From Streptomyces sp. WM6386 (GTDB lineage Bacteria; Actinomycetota; Actinomycetes; Streptomycetales; Streptomycetaceae): a stretch of DNA of 64,000 nucleotides. A program made the translations under genes and the position numbers. Under the pieces are notes generated by a model that did no database searches, was not told where the DNA came from, and saw nothing but the letters and a program-made list of their open reading frames with translations. Where the stretch lies: assembly GCF_000972385.1 (NCBI RefSeq), contig NZ_JXTE01000012.1:1-64000 (forward strand). Reading direction: 5' to 3'. Positions 15,147-24,507 of the stretch are shown here, piece by piece; positions within the stretch are counted from its first letter, which is position 1, and every line of letters begins with the position of its first letter.

Positions 15147-17288
15147 ATGCTCACCCGGCTCGGCCGTCTGGCGGTGCGGCGCAGTCGCGCCGTGCTGATC
15201 GGCGCACTTCTCGTCCTGTTCGGTCTCGGCGCCTACGGTGCGGGCGCCCAGGAGGATCTCGATCTGTCGCGCTGGAGTGCGCCCGGCACCGAGTCGGTGC
15301 GTGCCGGGGACCTGTTGCGTGACGACTTCGGCACCGGGAACCCCGATCTCGCCCTCCTGGTCACGGCACGCGACGGTGACGTGGACAGTGTGCGCACCGA
15401 GCGGGCCGCGCGTGAACTCCTCGTGGAGGTCGCGGAGTTGCCGCTGGTCATGGACGTGACCTCCTACTGGGACGCCGGCAGTTCCGCCCTGCGCGGCGAG
15501 GGCGGGCGGCGCGCCCTGATCCTCGTTCACCTGGCGGGCGACGCCACCGAGATCCGCGAGGAACTGGCCGCCCTCTCGCCCCGGTTGACCCGCACCACCG
15601 CCGAGCTCGACGTCCGTGTCGGCGGGCAGGAGGAGATCTCCCGGCAGGTCGGCGAGGAGGCCCGAGCCGACTTCCTGCGGGCGGAGGCGTTCGCCCTGCC
15701 GGTCGTGGTGCTTCTCCTGATCCTGGTCTACCGGCGCACCGCCGCCGCTCTGCTCACGGTGGCCGTCGGTCTGTTGTCCGTCCTCGGCGCGCTCGCGGGT
15801 CTGCGCCTGCTGGCGCAGTTCACGCAGGTGTCGACGTTCGCCGCGAACCTGGCCCTTGTGCTCGGCCTCGGACTGGGCGTCGACTACGGCCTGTTCGTCA
15901 TCAACCGCTACCGCGAGGAGCGCGCCGCGGGCCGCGACCGGGAGGCGGCCGTCCTCGCGGCGACCGTCACCGCCGGCCGCACGGTCGTCTTCAGTGGGAT
16001 CACCGTCGCCGTGTCCCTGTGCGCGCTGCTGGTGTTCCCGTTCTTCTTCCTGAGCTCGTTCGCCTACGCCGGGGTCCTCGTGGTGCTCTGCGCGGTCGCC
16101 GGGGCCGTGCTCGTCCTGCCGGCCGCGCTCGCCCTGTGGGGTCACCGCGTGGAACGGCCCACCGCACTGGCCTCCGGTTTCTGGCACCGCACCGCGCTGG
16201 CGGCCATGCGTCGCCCGCTCCTCGCCGGTGCCGGAGTCCTCACGGTCCTCCTCGTCGCCGCCGCACCCCTGCTCGGCCTGCGCTTCGGCCTCCCCGACGA
16301 GCGCACCCTCCCCGCGGGCACGTCCTCGCGCACCACCTCCGAGATCGTCCACCGCGAGTTCGCCGCCGAACCCACCGACACCGTCCAGGTCGTCCTCACC
16401 GAACCCGCCGACACACGCGCGTACGCCGCCCGGCTCTCCCGCGTCCCCGGCGTGCACCAGGTCGACGCCCCCGACGGCACCTACCGGGACGGCCGGCGCA
16501 CCGGAGCCCCCGGCCAGGACCGGCTGACGGCACCGGACGGACGCGCGCGCCTGGCCGTCGTACCCACACAGGAGGCGATGTACGGGAACGTCCCCGCCCT
16601 CGTCGAACGCATCCGGGACACCGCCGCCCCGGCCCCCGCCCTCGTCGGCGGCTACCCGGGCGAGACCACCGACTTCCGCGCCACCCTCCTGGACCGGCTG
16701 CCGTTCGCCGTGGGCCTGGTCCTGGTGGCGACGTACGTGATCCTCTTCCTGATGACCGGCAGCGTGCTGCTGCCGCTGAAGGCGACCGTGCTCAACCTGC
16801 TCAGTCTGTCGGTGATGTTCGGCTGTCTGGTCTGGGTCTTCCAGGACGGACACCTGTCCGGGCTCCTCGGCTTCACCCCGACCGGCTCGATCGAGCCGAG
16901 CATCCCGGTGCTGATGTTCTGCGTGGCGTACGGGCTCTCCATGGACTACGAGGTGTTCCTGCTGGCCCGCATCAAGGAGGAGCACGAGCGGACCGGCGAC
17001 ACCGAGCTCGCGGTCGGTGAGGGCATCCGGCGCAGCGCACCGCTGATCACCGCCGCGGCCGGGATCCTCGCGCTGTCCTTCCTGTCGTACGCCACCGGAG
17101 GTGTCGTCTTCCTCAAGGAACTCGGTGTCGGGACGGCCCTGACGATCCTCGTCGACGCCACCCTCATCCGGGTCGTCCTGCTGCCGGTGACGATGCGGCT
17201 CGCGGGGCGGGCGAACTGGTGGGCGCCGAAGCGGCTGCGGCGGCTGCGGGTCACGGAGGGCGACGTACTTCGCGGGGAGTACGTGTGA
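15147..17288 (+). CDS. MMPL/RND-family membrane exporter
   Basis: A 713-residue integral membrane protein starting at ATG 15147 (the upstream open frame runs antisense to another gene). It has the MMPL layout of two repeats: one N-terminal membrane helix, a large external domain, then five or six helices, repeated in the second half. LVLGLGLGVDYGLFVINRYREE (near 240) and the equivalent VAYGLSMDYEVFLLARIKEE in the second half carry the GxxxDY motif whose aspartates relay protons in RND pumps. Such proteins export lipids or hydrophobic metabolites. It ends 54 bases before the sensor-kinase gene. Confidence 0.93.
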   Translation: MLTRLGRLAVRRSRAVLIGALLVLFGLGAYGAGAQEDLDLSRWSAPGTESVRAGDLLRDDFGTGNPDLALLVTARDGDVDSVRTERAARELLVEVAELPLVMDVTSYWDAGSSALRGEGGRRALILVHLAGDATEIREELAALSPRLTRTTAELDVRVGGQEEISRQVGEEARADFLRAEAFALPVVVLLLILVYRRTAAALLTVAVGLLSVLGALAGLRLLAQFTQVSTFAANLALVLGLGLGVDYGLFVINRYREERAAGRDREAAVLAATVTAGRTVVFSGITVAVSLCALLVFPFFFLSSFAYAGVLVVLCAVAGAVLVLPAALALWGHRVERPTALASGFWHRTALAAMRRPLLAGAGVLTVLLVAAAPLLGLRFGLPDERTLPAGTSSRTTSEIVHREFAAEPTDTVQVVLTEPADTRAYAARLSRVPGVHQVDAPDGTYRDGRRTGAPGQDRLTAPDGRARLAVVPTQEAMYGNVPALVERIRDTAAPAPALVGGYPGETTDFRATLLDRLPFAVGLVLVATYVILFLMTGSVLLPLKATVLNLLSLSVMFGCLVWVFQDGHLSGLLGFTPTGSIEPSIPVLMFCVAYGLSMDYEVFLLARIKEEHERTGDTELAVGEGIRRSAPLITAAAGILALSFLSYATGGVVFLKELGVGTALTILVDATLIRVVLLPVTMRLAGRANWWAPKRLRRLRVTEGDVLRGEYV

Positions 17289-17341
17289 TGACCACGCCCG
17301 GCTGACGTCTCGGGCGGCGGGCGGCGTCTAGCGTGGCGGAC

Positions 17342-18559
17342 ATGGATGAGCAGCGGGTGTCCGGAGGTCTGTGGTGGCGGCACGGGCCGCCGTGGTGGCA
17401 CCACTGGGCCGAGGCGGAGCGCGCCTCGCGGTGGCCCTGGCTGTCCACCGCGCTGATCACGGTCTTCGTTCTGGGCGGATCCCGCTTCGCCGCCGAGGAG
17501 CAGCTGGAGCGGGCCCCGCTCGACACCTTCGCGCGCGTGCTGCTCGTCGTGGCGGCCGGACTGCTGCTGTGGCGCCGGCGGTACCCGGTGGTCGTGGTGT
17601 TCGGCACGGCGGCCGCCACGATGCTCTACCTGGGCGCCGGATACCCCTACGGACCGGTCTTCGTGACCTTCGCCCTGGGCTGCTTCAGCGCCATCGTCGC
17701 GGGACATCGCAAGGCCGCCTGGACGGCACTCGGCCTGCTCTGGACCGGGCATGTCCTGGTGGCCCACTGGTTCTACCAGTGGCTGCCGCCGTCCGGGGAC
17801 GAGGCGGCCTCCTGGGGCTCGGAGGGGGTGGTGGGCGCCTGGGGTGTCGCCATCGTGGCGCTTGCTGAGCTGGCCCGGACCCGCCGTGAACAGTGGGCGC
17901 GGGAGCGGGCCGAGCGTGCGCAGGCGGCGCGACGGCGCGCCGACGAGGAGCGGCTGCGGATCGCCCGCGAACTCCACGACGTCCTCGCGCACAGCATCTC
18001 CGTGATCAATGTGCAGGCCGGCGTCGGCCTCGCCCTCCTCGACAGCGACCTCGAACAGGCCCGCACCGCGCTCACCACCATCAAGGCCGCCAGCAAGGAG
18101 GCGCTCGGCGAGGTCCGCCAGGTCCTCGACACCCTGCGCACCCCCGGGGACGCGCCCCGCGCGCCGGCCCCCGGGCTCGACCGGCTGCCGGAACTGGTGG
18201 AGCAGGCGGCGAGCGCGGGACTGACCGTGGAGATCGAGGGGGAGGCCCCGAAACTCGCGCCGGGTACGGATCTCGCCGCGTTCCGTATCGTCCAGGAGGC
18301 GCTCACCAATGTCGTACGGCATTCGGGATCGCGGCACGCGCGCGTGCACCTCGCTCATGACGACGGGACGACGCTACGGCTCCGTATCGACGACGACGGG
18401 CCCGCGACCGGCGCCGACGCGGGCGGCGGCGGCAACGGGCTGGCCGGAATGCGGGAGCGGGCCGCGGCCCTGGGTGGCACGATCGAGGCCGGGCCGCGTC
18501 CCGACGGGGGCTTCCGGGTGCTCGCCGTACTGCCCCTCACAGTGAAGGAGAACCGGTGA
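17342..18559 (+). CDS. NarL-type sensor histidine kinase
   Basis: A 405-residue membrane kinase; ATG 17342 is preferred over an in-frame GTG at 17333. About four or five membrane helices lie in the first 160 residues, with little external sequence, as in intramembrane-sensing kinases. A coiled coil rich in Arg/Glu/Ala leads into the HisKA_3 dimerisation helix with phospho-acceptor H212 in RELHDVLAHS. The HATPase domain has LTNVVRHS and GNGLAGMRERAAALGG motifs. It overlaps the response-regulator gene by four bases (GTGA), so the two are translationally coupled. The signal is unknown; cell-envelope stress is plausible given the neighbouring exporter. Confidence 0.93.
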   Translation: MDEQRVSGGLWWRHGPPWWHHWAEAERASRWPWLSTALITVFVLGGSRFAAEEQLERAPLDTFARVLLVVAAGLLLWRRRYPVVVVFGTAAATMLYLGAGYPYGPVFVTFALGCFSAIVAGHRKAAWTALGLLWTGHVLVAHWFYQWLPPSGDEAASWGSEGVVGAWGVAIVALAELARTRREQWARERAERAQAARRRADEERLRIARELHDVLAHSISVINVQAGVGLALLDSDLEQARTALTTIKAASKEALGEVRQVLDTLRTPGDAPRAPAPGLDRLPELVEQAASAGLTVEIEGEAPKLAPGTDLAAFRIVQEALTNVVRHSGSRHARVHLAHDDGTTLRLRIDDDGPATGADAGGGGNGLAGMRERAAALGGTIEAGPRPDGGFRVLAVLPLTVKENR

Positions 18560-19221
18560 TCCGTGTACTGCTCGCCGATGACCAGTCGCTTGTCCGGGCC
18601 GGATTCCGGGCACTGCTCGACGCGCAGCCGGACATCGAGGTGGCCGGCGAGGCCTCCGACGGTGAGGAGGCGGTGCGCCTGGTGCGTGAACTGCGCCCGG
18701 ACGTCGTCCTGATGGACATCCGCATGCCGGTGCTCGACGGTCTCGCCGCGACCCGCCGGATCACCGACGACGAGCGGCTGCCGGGCGTCAAGGTGGTCAT
18801 GCTCACCACCTTCGAGCTCGACGAGTACGTCTTCGAGGCGATCCGCTCGGGAGCCTCGGGGTTCCTGGTCAAGGACACCGAGCCGGAGGAACTCCTGCGC
18901 GCGGTAAGGGCGGTGGTGGAGGGGGACGCGCTGCTCTCGCCGGGGGTGACCCGGCGCCTCATCGCCGAGTTCGCGGCCCGTTCCAAGGAGCCCGCGACGG
19001 CCGACGCGCTGGCCCGGCTCACCGAGCGGGAGCGCGAGGTGATGGCCCTGGTCGGTATCGGCCTGTCCAACGAGGAGATCGCCCGGCGCCTGGTGGTCAG
19101 CCCGCTCACCGCGAAGACCCACGTCAGCCGCACGATGGTGAAGCTGGGGGCCCGTGACCGGGCCCAACTCGTGGTGCTGGCCTACGAGTCGGGGTTGGTG
19201 CGGCCGGGCTGGCTGGGCTGA
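18556..19221 (+). CDS. NarL/LuxR-type response regulator
   Basis: A 221-residue protein starting at GTG 18556. The receiver domain (1-120) has D8-D9, phospho-acceptor D54 in VLMDIRMP, and the expected lysine in FLVKDTEPEE. The C-terminal LuxR helix-turn-helix (about 155-215) reads LTEREREVMALVGIGLSNEE. It is the partner of the kinase encoded just upstream, and the MMPL exporter is the nearest candidate target. It overlaps the convergent DUF6332 gene by 40 bases. Confidence 0.95.
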   Translation: MIRVLLADDQSLVRAGFRALLDAQPDIEVAGEASDGEEAVRLVRELRPDVVLMDIRMPVLDGLAATRRITDDERLPGVKVVMLTTFELDEYVFEAIRSGASGFLVKDTEPEELLRAVRAVVEGDALLSPGVTRRLIAEFAARSKEPATADALARLTEREREVMALVGIGLSNEEIARRLVVSPLTAKTHVSRTMVKLGARDRAQLVVLAYESGLVRPGWLG

Positions 19222-19475
19222 GCCACCCCGTCCTCGCGCCGGAAGCGCAGCAGCACACTGAGGACCCGGGCCACGAACAGCACCGGTGTCAGCGCGAGGG
19301 CCACGTGCATCAGGAGCTTCTCCACCGTCCGCGGCAGCTCGAAGAGCAGCGCCGGACCCGCGAGCGCCCCGAAGACGACAGCCGCCGCGAACGCCGCGCT
19401 GAACAGCGCGTATCCGATCTCGACGGTGATCGCGTCCCGCGCGGCCTGATCCCGTCGTCCCCCGTATGCGGTCAT
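19182..19475 (-). CDS. DUF6332-type small membrane protein
   Basis: A 97-residue protein starting at ATG 19475. Two membrane helices are evident: about 18-40 (ALFSAAFAAAVVFGALAGPALLF) and 48-70, followed by an arginine-rich tail. The pattern QAARDAITVEIGYAL followed by two helices matches the actinobacterial DUF6332 family of unknown role. Its 3' end overlaps the response-regulator gene. Confidence 0.75.
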   Translation of the reverse strand: MTAYGGRRDQAARDAITVEIGYALFSAAFAAAVVFGALAGPALLFELPRTVEKLLMHVALALTPVLFVARVLSVLLRFRREDGVAQPSQPGRTNPDS

Positions 19476-19492
19476 ACGACGAGTCTCACAGC

Positions 19493-19530
19493 CGTGCGCC
19501 CGACGGAGCAAGCACTCCGCCGGGCGCACG
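19493..19530 (-). terminator. Hairpin terminator of the MFS gene
   Basis: CGTGCGCCCG (19493-19502) pairs with CGGGCGCACG (19521-19530); an inner CGGAG/CTCCG stem continues it. It lies 22 bases beyond the stop codon of the minus-strand MFS gene. Confidence 0.75.
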
Positions 19531-19551
19531 ACAGGGGGAGGCGTCCCCCTC

Positions 19552-21033
19552 TCAGTCGCGCACGGTCACGCGCTCCGCCTCCTCCTGGGATGTGGACTTG
19601 ACGACCACGACGGTCTTCTGGCGGGGCCGGACCCGCAGTCCGGTCAGCGAGATCAGCAGGCCCGCGACCGCGACACCGGTGACCACCGTCAGGCCGGGGA
19701 GGTAGCTGTCGAGGACGGCCTGGGGTGAGGCGTTCTCCGCGGGGGCGTTCGCCGTCAGCACCGCCGTGACCACGGCCAGGAAGAGCGCGCCGCCCAGCTG
19801 GACCGAGGTGTTGAGCAGACCCGAGACCATGCCCTGCTCGTGTTCGTCGACGCCGTTGGTGGCCTGGACGTTGAGGGAGGGGAAGGTCAGCGCGAAGGCG
19901 GCGCCGACGAGCAGCATGGTCGGCAGGATCACCGACGCGTAGACCGGGTCGAGGTCGATGCGCAGGAACAGCAGATAGCCGACGACCATCAGCGCGAAGC
20001 CGGCCACGATGAGCCGCGGGGTGCCGAACCGGTCGATGACCGTGCCCACCTTGGTCGCGGACAGCGCCACCAGTGTGCCCGCCGGCAGGAAGGCCAGCGC
20101 GGTGTGCAGCGCCGACCAGCCGAGCACCTGCTGCATGTAGAGGGTGACCAGGAACTGGAAGCCGATGTAGCTGCCGAGGAACGTCAACGCCCCCAGCTGG
20201 GCCCGGACTTGGGGACCGGAACGCAGGACGCCGAGCCGGATCAGCGGGCTGGGGCTGCGTCGTTCGACGGCCACGAAGGCGGTCAGCAGGACGGCGACGG
20301 CCAGGAAGGACAGGATCGTGCGGGTGGAACCCCAGCCGACCTCCGCCGCCTGGACGACGGTGAACACCAGCAGCAGCATCGAGGTGGTCCCGAGGACGGC
20401 GCCCGGGATGTCGTAGCCGCCGGTGCTCTTCTCACGTTCGCTGCGCGGCAGCAGCTTCAGGCCCGCGATCAGGGCGATCAGGGCGACGGGGGCGGGCAGC
20501 AGCATGGTGTAGCGCCAACTGGCCTCCGTGAGCAGGCCGGAGAAGACCAGGCCCATCGAGTAGCCGGTGGCGCCGCAGGTGGTGTAGATCGACAACGCGC
20601 GGTTGCGGAGGGGGCCTTCGGCGAAGGTCGTGGTGATGATGGACAGGCCGGCGGGCGCGGTGAACGCGGCACTCAGGCCCTTGATGAACCGGCTGGCGAT
20701 CAGCAGCGGCCCGGAGTCGACGAGCCCGCCGAGCAGCGAGGCGACCGCGAAGACACCGAGGGCGACGAGGAACACCTGGCGCCGGCCCAGCAGGTCGGCG
20801 GCACGACCGCCGAGCAGCAGCAGGCCGCCGTACCCGAGGATGTAGCCGCTGACGATCCATTGCAGGGTCGAGGTCGACAGACCGAGGTCGGCGCCGATGG
20901 ACGGCAGCGCGACGCCCACCATCGACACATCGAGCGCGTCCAGGAACATCGCGGCGCAGAGCACCAGCAGCGTGCCCCACAGTCGGGGAGTCCAACGCCC
21001 GTCGGACGCCGGGGTGTTGAGCGGAGAGGTCAT
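19552..21033 (-). CDS. MFS drug exporter, DHA2 (EmrB/QacA) type
   Basis: A 493-residue membrane protein with 14 predicted helices. It has the DHA2 pattern: MFLDALDVSMVGVALPSIGADLGLS in helix 1, the loop GRRQVF, and GPLRNRALSIY further on. Proton-driven efflux of drugs or self-made metabolites is the family role. It diverges from a MarR gene, and a long inverted repeat in the 85-base gap implies that MarR represses it until a ligand arrives. Confidence 0.93.
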   Translation of the reverse strand: MTSPLNTPASDGRWTPRLWGTLLVLCAAMFLDALDVSMVGVALPSIGADLGLSTSTLQWIVSGYILGYGGLLLLGGRAADLLGRRQVFLVALGVFAVASLLGGLVDSGPLLIASRFIKGLSAAFTAPAGLSIITTTFAEGPLRNRALSIYTTCGATGYSMGLVFSGLLTEASWRYTMLLPAPVALIALIAGLKLLPRSEREKSTGGYDIPGAVLGTTSMLLLVFTVVQAAEVGWGSTRTILSFLAVAVLLTAFVAVERRSPSPLIRLGVLRSGPQVRAQLGALTFLGSYIGFQFLVTLYMQQVLGWSALHTALAFLPAGTLVALSATKVGTVIDRFGTPRLIVAGFALMVVGYLLFLRIDLDPVYASVILPTMLLVGAAFALTFPSLNVQATNGVDEHEQGMVSGLLNTSVQLGGALFLAVVTAVLTANAPAENASPQAVLDSYLPGLTVVTGVAVAGLLISLTGLRVRPRQKTVVVVKSTSQEEAERVTVRD

Positions 21034-21048
21034 GACGGAGACACTACA

Positions 21049-21073
21049 TGCGCATGCATCGAATGCAAGCGCA
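21049..21073. promoter_or_regulatory. MarR-type operator between MFS and MarR genes
   Basis: Arms TGCGCATGCAT (21049-21059) and ATGCAAGCGCA (21063-21073) are complementary at 10 of 11 positions around a 3-base centre. The element lies 16 bases before the MFS start and 46 before the MarR start. A TTAATTA-containing AT-rich stretch follows, probably the MarR promoter. Confidence 0.75.
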
Positions 21074-21118
21074 TTTAATTACGGTGCAATAATTTCGCCT
21101 CTCTGCTACGGTGCGCCC

Positions 21119-21517
21119 ATGGCGGCGAAGAAGGCCGAGCAGACGCTCGTGGACCAGTGGCGGGACATCCTGGCGCTGCATGCGCGCACCCAGTGCGAGC
21201 TGGACCGTGCGCTCCACCAGCACGGCCTGTGCGCCAGCGACTTCGAGGTGCTCGACGTCCTCGCCGACGAGCGGCGCGCCACAGGCGGCGACTGCTCCTA
21301 TCGCGTCCAGGAGATCTCCGACCGGGTCCATCTGAGCCAGAGCGCGCTGTCGCGACTGATCGCCCGGCTGGAGAAGGACGGACTCGTCGAGCGGGGCATG
21401 TGCTCGGAGGACCGGCGGGGCGTCCGGGTGGCGCTCACGCCGAAGGGGCGCACGCTGCACGGCGAAGTGCTCCCGTTGCAGCGTGCGGTGCTGACGAAAA
21501 TGCTGGCCTCGGACTGA
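21119..21517 (+). CDS. MarR-family transcriptional regulator
   Basis: A 132-residue winged-helix protein starting at ATG 21119. The DNA-binding part spans about 55-105 (YRVQEISDRVHLSQSALSRL, then the wing EDRRGVRVALTPKGR). N- and C-terminal helices form the dimer. It probably represses the divergent DHA2 exporter and itself, releasing DNA when a phenolic or drug-like ligand binds (family knowledge). The inverted repeat at 21049-21073 fits as its operator. Confidence 0.92.
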   Translation: MAAKKAEQTLVDQWRDILALHARTQCELDRALHQHGLCASDFEVLDVLADERRATGGDCSYRVQEISDRVHLSQSALSRLIARLEKDGLVERGMCSEDRRGVRVALTPKGRTLHGEVLPLQRAVLTKMLASD

Positions 21518-21530
21518 TCGGGGCCGGGTC

Positions 21531-22262
21531 TCAGATCCCGGACGTCGTGCGCCACAGGTCGGCGAGAGAGTCGTCACCGGTCACGCGGGGGAACGGCACG
21601 CGATTCCACAGCGACAGGTACAACTGCGCCGCGTGACCGGTGATCTCACACTCCGCCTCCCCCTCCGCGGTCCGCTCGGCCGCGGGCGGCTCCTGGGACA
21701 GTCGTACGGTCCACACGGCATCCTCGGTGTCCGTCGCCCGGACCCGCAGTACCCGGGGCAGCTCGCTGCGCACCCTGCTCCTGGTGCGGGCGTGGAAGCC
21801 GGTCAGCAGCTCGTCGATACCGTCGGCGGCGAACTCCGGCGCGATGACGCTCGGCGTGCCGCCCCGCGCGGACTCCGCGTCGAAGCGGTGCACCGCGGTC
21901 TCGTGCGCCTGCCTGCGCGCCCAGAACGCGAGCGGCGAGGGCGCCGGCAGGAACTGCCAGCACTGCGTGTCCGGATCGGCCGAGGTGAGGATGGACACGA
22001 GGCGCCGGTGCCCCTCACGGAACCACTCCAGGAGCTCGGCGTCGTCGAGGTCCGGCAGACCTCCGAAGGGGCGCGGGGAGGTGTGCGCCTCGGTGACGTG
22101 CGCCCCCGCCCAGCGGTGCACCGCCCCTGTGTGCCGCACCAGATCCCGCACCTGCCACTCCGGGCAGGTCGGCACCTTGGCGCCCGTACCGGCCTGCTCG
22201 GCGGCCGCGGCGAGCGACTTGCCCTCCTGGTCGAGGATGCGGATGAACTCGGCAGTTTCCAT
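21531..22262 (-). CDS. Maleylpyruvate isomerase-family (mycothiol-dependent, DinB-fold) protein
   Basis: A 243-residue protein starting at ATG 22262. The N-terminal DinB-like four-helix bundle has the family signature VPTCPEWQVRDLVRHTGAVHRWA (H near 43 is a metal ligand), and HETAVHRFDAE near 145 supplies the others. The C-terminal part is the MDMPI C domain (about 160-243). Family members use mycothiol for isomerisation or detoxification, or have regulatory roles; the substrate is not predictable. It is convergent with the MarR gene. Confidence 0.88.
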   Translation of the reverse strand: METAEFIRILDQEGKSLAAAAEQAGTGAKVPTCPEWQVRDLVRHTGAVHRWAGAHVTEAHTSPRPFGGLPDLDDAELLEWFREGHRRLVSILTSADPDTQCWQFLPAPSPLAFWARRQAHETAVHRFDAESARGGTPSVIAPEFAADGIDELLTGFHARTRSRVRSELPRVLRVRATDTEDAVWTVRLSQEPPAAERTAEGEAECEITGHAAQLYLSLWNRVPFPRVTGDDSLADLWRTTSGI

Positions 22263-22406
22263 GGGGGTGAGTGTGCCGCATGGAGCGCGGTCGAAGGGGC
22301 GGCCCGGCGGAGCACCGAGCAAGTCGTCCGAGTCCCGAGAGAGTTGGGGCGAGGATCTGGTCGGTGACCGTCACCTCATCGAACTCGACCTACGAGCGGA
22401 CGGCCC

Positions 22407-23612
22407 TCAGGCATGACGTCGTGTGAGGAACCCGATGGCGGCTGCCATGGCGGCGAGGGCGGCCACGCTGGTGAGGGCGAGGGGAAGGGAGAACCAGTCC
22501 GCCATGAAACCGATCGCGGGTGGGCCCAGGAGCATGCCGCCGTAGCCGAGGGTGGAGGCGGTGGCGACGCCGGTGGGGCCGGCGAGCGTTCCGGCCCGTT
22601 CGATGGCGACCGGGAAGAGGTTGGCGAGGCCGAGTCCCGCGATGCCGAAACCGAGGAGCGCCGCCCACAGTTCGGGGGCGAGCGCGCCGAGCAGCATGCC
22701 GGCCGCCGCGGTGGATCCGCCGACGATCACGGTGCGGGTGCGGCCGAGACGCTCCAGCAGTGTCGTGCCGGTGAGCCGGCCGACGGTCATGGTGAGGGCG
22801 AAGCAGGAGAAGCCGACTGCGGCGACACCGGGGGAGGTGTGGAGGTCCTCCTGGAGATGCAGCGCGCTCCATTCGGCCATGGCTCCCTCGCCGTACGCCG
22901 TGCAGAGGGCGATCAGCCCGAAGACGACCACCAGCCCACGGGTCCGCCGGTCCAGTCGGCGCGGGGCGCTGCCCGCTCGCGGTTGCGTCCGGTCGGGCGG
23001 CACGGGCGGTGCGATCCGCAGCAGCGCGCGTCCGGCCACGGCCGTCACGAGGAGGCCGATGACGGTGAGGCCGAGCAGATGACGGGTGGGGGAGAGGTGT
23101 GCGGCGACCACTCCGCCGAGGCCGGCACCCACCATGCCGCCGAGGCTGAAGGCCGCGTGGAAGCTGGGCATGATGGGGCGCTTCAGGGTGGTGACCAGGT
23201 CGACGGCGGCGCTGTTGAAGGCGACGTTGATCCCGCCGTAGGCACTGCCGAAGATCAGCAGCACGGCGCCGAGGGCCGGCGCGGAGTGGGTGAGTGGGGG
23301 CAGGGCCACGCTGAGGGAGAGGAGTACGGCACAGACGACGGTGACCTGGTGGTTGCCGTAGCGGCGGCACAGGCGGCCGGTGAGCGTCATCGTGATGACG
23401 GCACCGGCGGAGACGCCGAGGAGCGCGAGGCCGAGGGTGCTGGCGGTGGCGTGGGTCTGCTCCTTGATGGCGGGGATGCGGACGACCCAGCCCGCGAAGA
23501 TGAAGCCGTCGAGGGCGAAGAAGACGGTCAGGACGATGCGGAGTCGGCTGAGTGCGTTCCCCTTGTCACCCGGCACGTCGTTGTGCGTTCGGGTTTTGTT
23601 TATTAGCGGCAC
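22407..23612 (-). CDS. MFS transporter
   Basis: A 401-residue membrane protein starting at GTG 23612 with 12 predicted helices. The first helix (IVLTVFFALDGFIFAGWVVR) and the loop GRLCRRYGNHQ fit the fucose-permease/YbjJ-like MFS group. No partner gene indicates the substrate. It is divergent from the DUF6629 gene. Confidence 0.9.
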   Translation of the reverse strand: MPLINKTRTHNDVPGDKGNALSRLRIVLTVFFALDGFIFAGWVVRIPAIKEQTHATASTLGLALLGVSAGAVITMTLTGRLCRRYGNHQVTVVCAVLLSLSVALPPLTHSAPALGAVLLIFGSAYGGINVAFNSAAVDLVTTLKRPIMPSFHAAFSLGGMVGAGLGGVVAAHLSPTRHLLGLTVIGLLVTAVAGRALLRIAPPVPPDRTQPRAGSAPRRLDRRTRGLVVVFGLIALCTAYGEGAMAEWSALHLQEDLHTSPGVAAVGFSCFALTMTVGRLTGTTLLERLGRTRTVIVGGSTAAAGMLLGALAPELWAALLGFGIAGLGLANLFPVAIERAGTLAGPTGVATASTLGYGGMLLGPPAIGFMADWFSLPLALTSVAALAAMAAAIGFLTRRHA

Positions 23613-23711
23613 AAAGTCAGGCTAGGTGGGGTGGCGTGCTGGGGCAAGGGCATGCGGTTCGGCTTCGGCTTCCGGTGTGCGACTGTGACGGATCGTTGTC
23701 ATGGTGGTGCC

Positions 23712-24332
23712 ATGTGCTGGAGTGCGACGGCCGATCTCGTTGCCGGTGCCGGGATCGCCGGCGTCGGTGTGGCCTGCGTGGCTCGGGTACGCAGGGTCGG
23801 TGATCTTCCGATGGCCTCGGTGCCGTTGCTGCTCGGTGCGCATCAGCTGATCGAGGCCCGCGTCTGGCAGGTCGATGGCGGGACCGGGCCCGCCACCGTC
23901 GTATGGGCGGTGATCGCCCTTCCGCTCCTGGCGGCGTGGGTGCCGCTGGCCGTGCTGTGCGCGGTACCGCGGCGGGCGTGGGGCCGGCTGGCGGTTCCCG
24001 TGGTGTGCGGTGTCGTGACCGCCGGCGTGATGGCGTACGCCATCGCCACCCGGCCCGTGCGTGCGGAGATCCGCGGTCATACCGTCGGCTACGTCCTCGG
24101 GCTGCCCCACACCGAAGTGCTCATCGCGGGCTATCTGCTCGCCACGGTCGGCGCCCTGCTGCTCTCCGGTGACCGCTGGCTTTTCGGATTCGGGGCCCTG
24201 GCGGCGGTGGGGGCGCTGGCGTGCTGGGCGATGTGGCGGCTGGAGTTCGTCTCGACCTGGTGTGCGTTCGCGGCGGTGTGCTCGTTGGTGGTCTTCGGGT
24301 GGGTGCGTCGGCGGTCGGCGTATTCCCCTTGA
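23712..24332 (+). CDS. DUF6629-type integral membrane protein
   Basis: A 206-residue protein. ATG 23712 gives the family start MCWSATADLVAGAGIAGVGV. Six or seven membrane helices cover nearly the whole length; the LLLGAHQLIEARVWQ and WRLEFVSTWCAFAAV segments match the DUF6629 family found across actinobacteria. No function is known; the conserved His/Glu in helix 3 and the Trp-Cys in the last helix could bind a metal or haem (speculation). Confidence 0.8.
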   Translation: MCWSATADLVAGAGIAGVGVACVARVRRVGDLPMASVPLLLGAHQLIEARVWQVDGGTGPATVVWAVIALPLLAAWVPLAVLCAVPRRAWGRLAVPVVCGVVTAGVMAYAIATRPVRAEIRGHTVGYVLGLPHTEVLIAGYLLATVGALLLSGDRWLFGFGALAAVGALACWAMWRLEFVSTWCAFAAVCSLVVFGWVRRRSAYSP

Positions 24333-24507
24333 GCGTGGTGGTGTTGCTACCGGGATCGGTGATCCTGCCAGCGGGAGAGGCCTGGTCGGTCCCGGTGCCC
24401 GTGGCGCAGGGTGGGTTCATGAACACCGGTGAGCCGTCACAGCTCCGCAGCCGTGTGACACCACTGCGCTGCCTCAAGGGAGACATGTACGTACCGAGCA
24501 GGACCGG

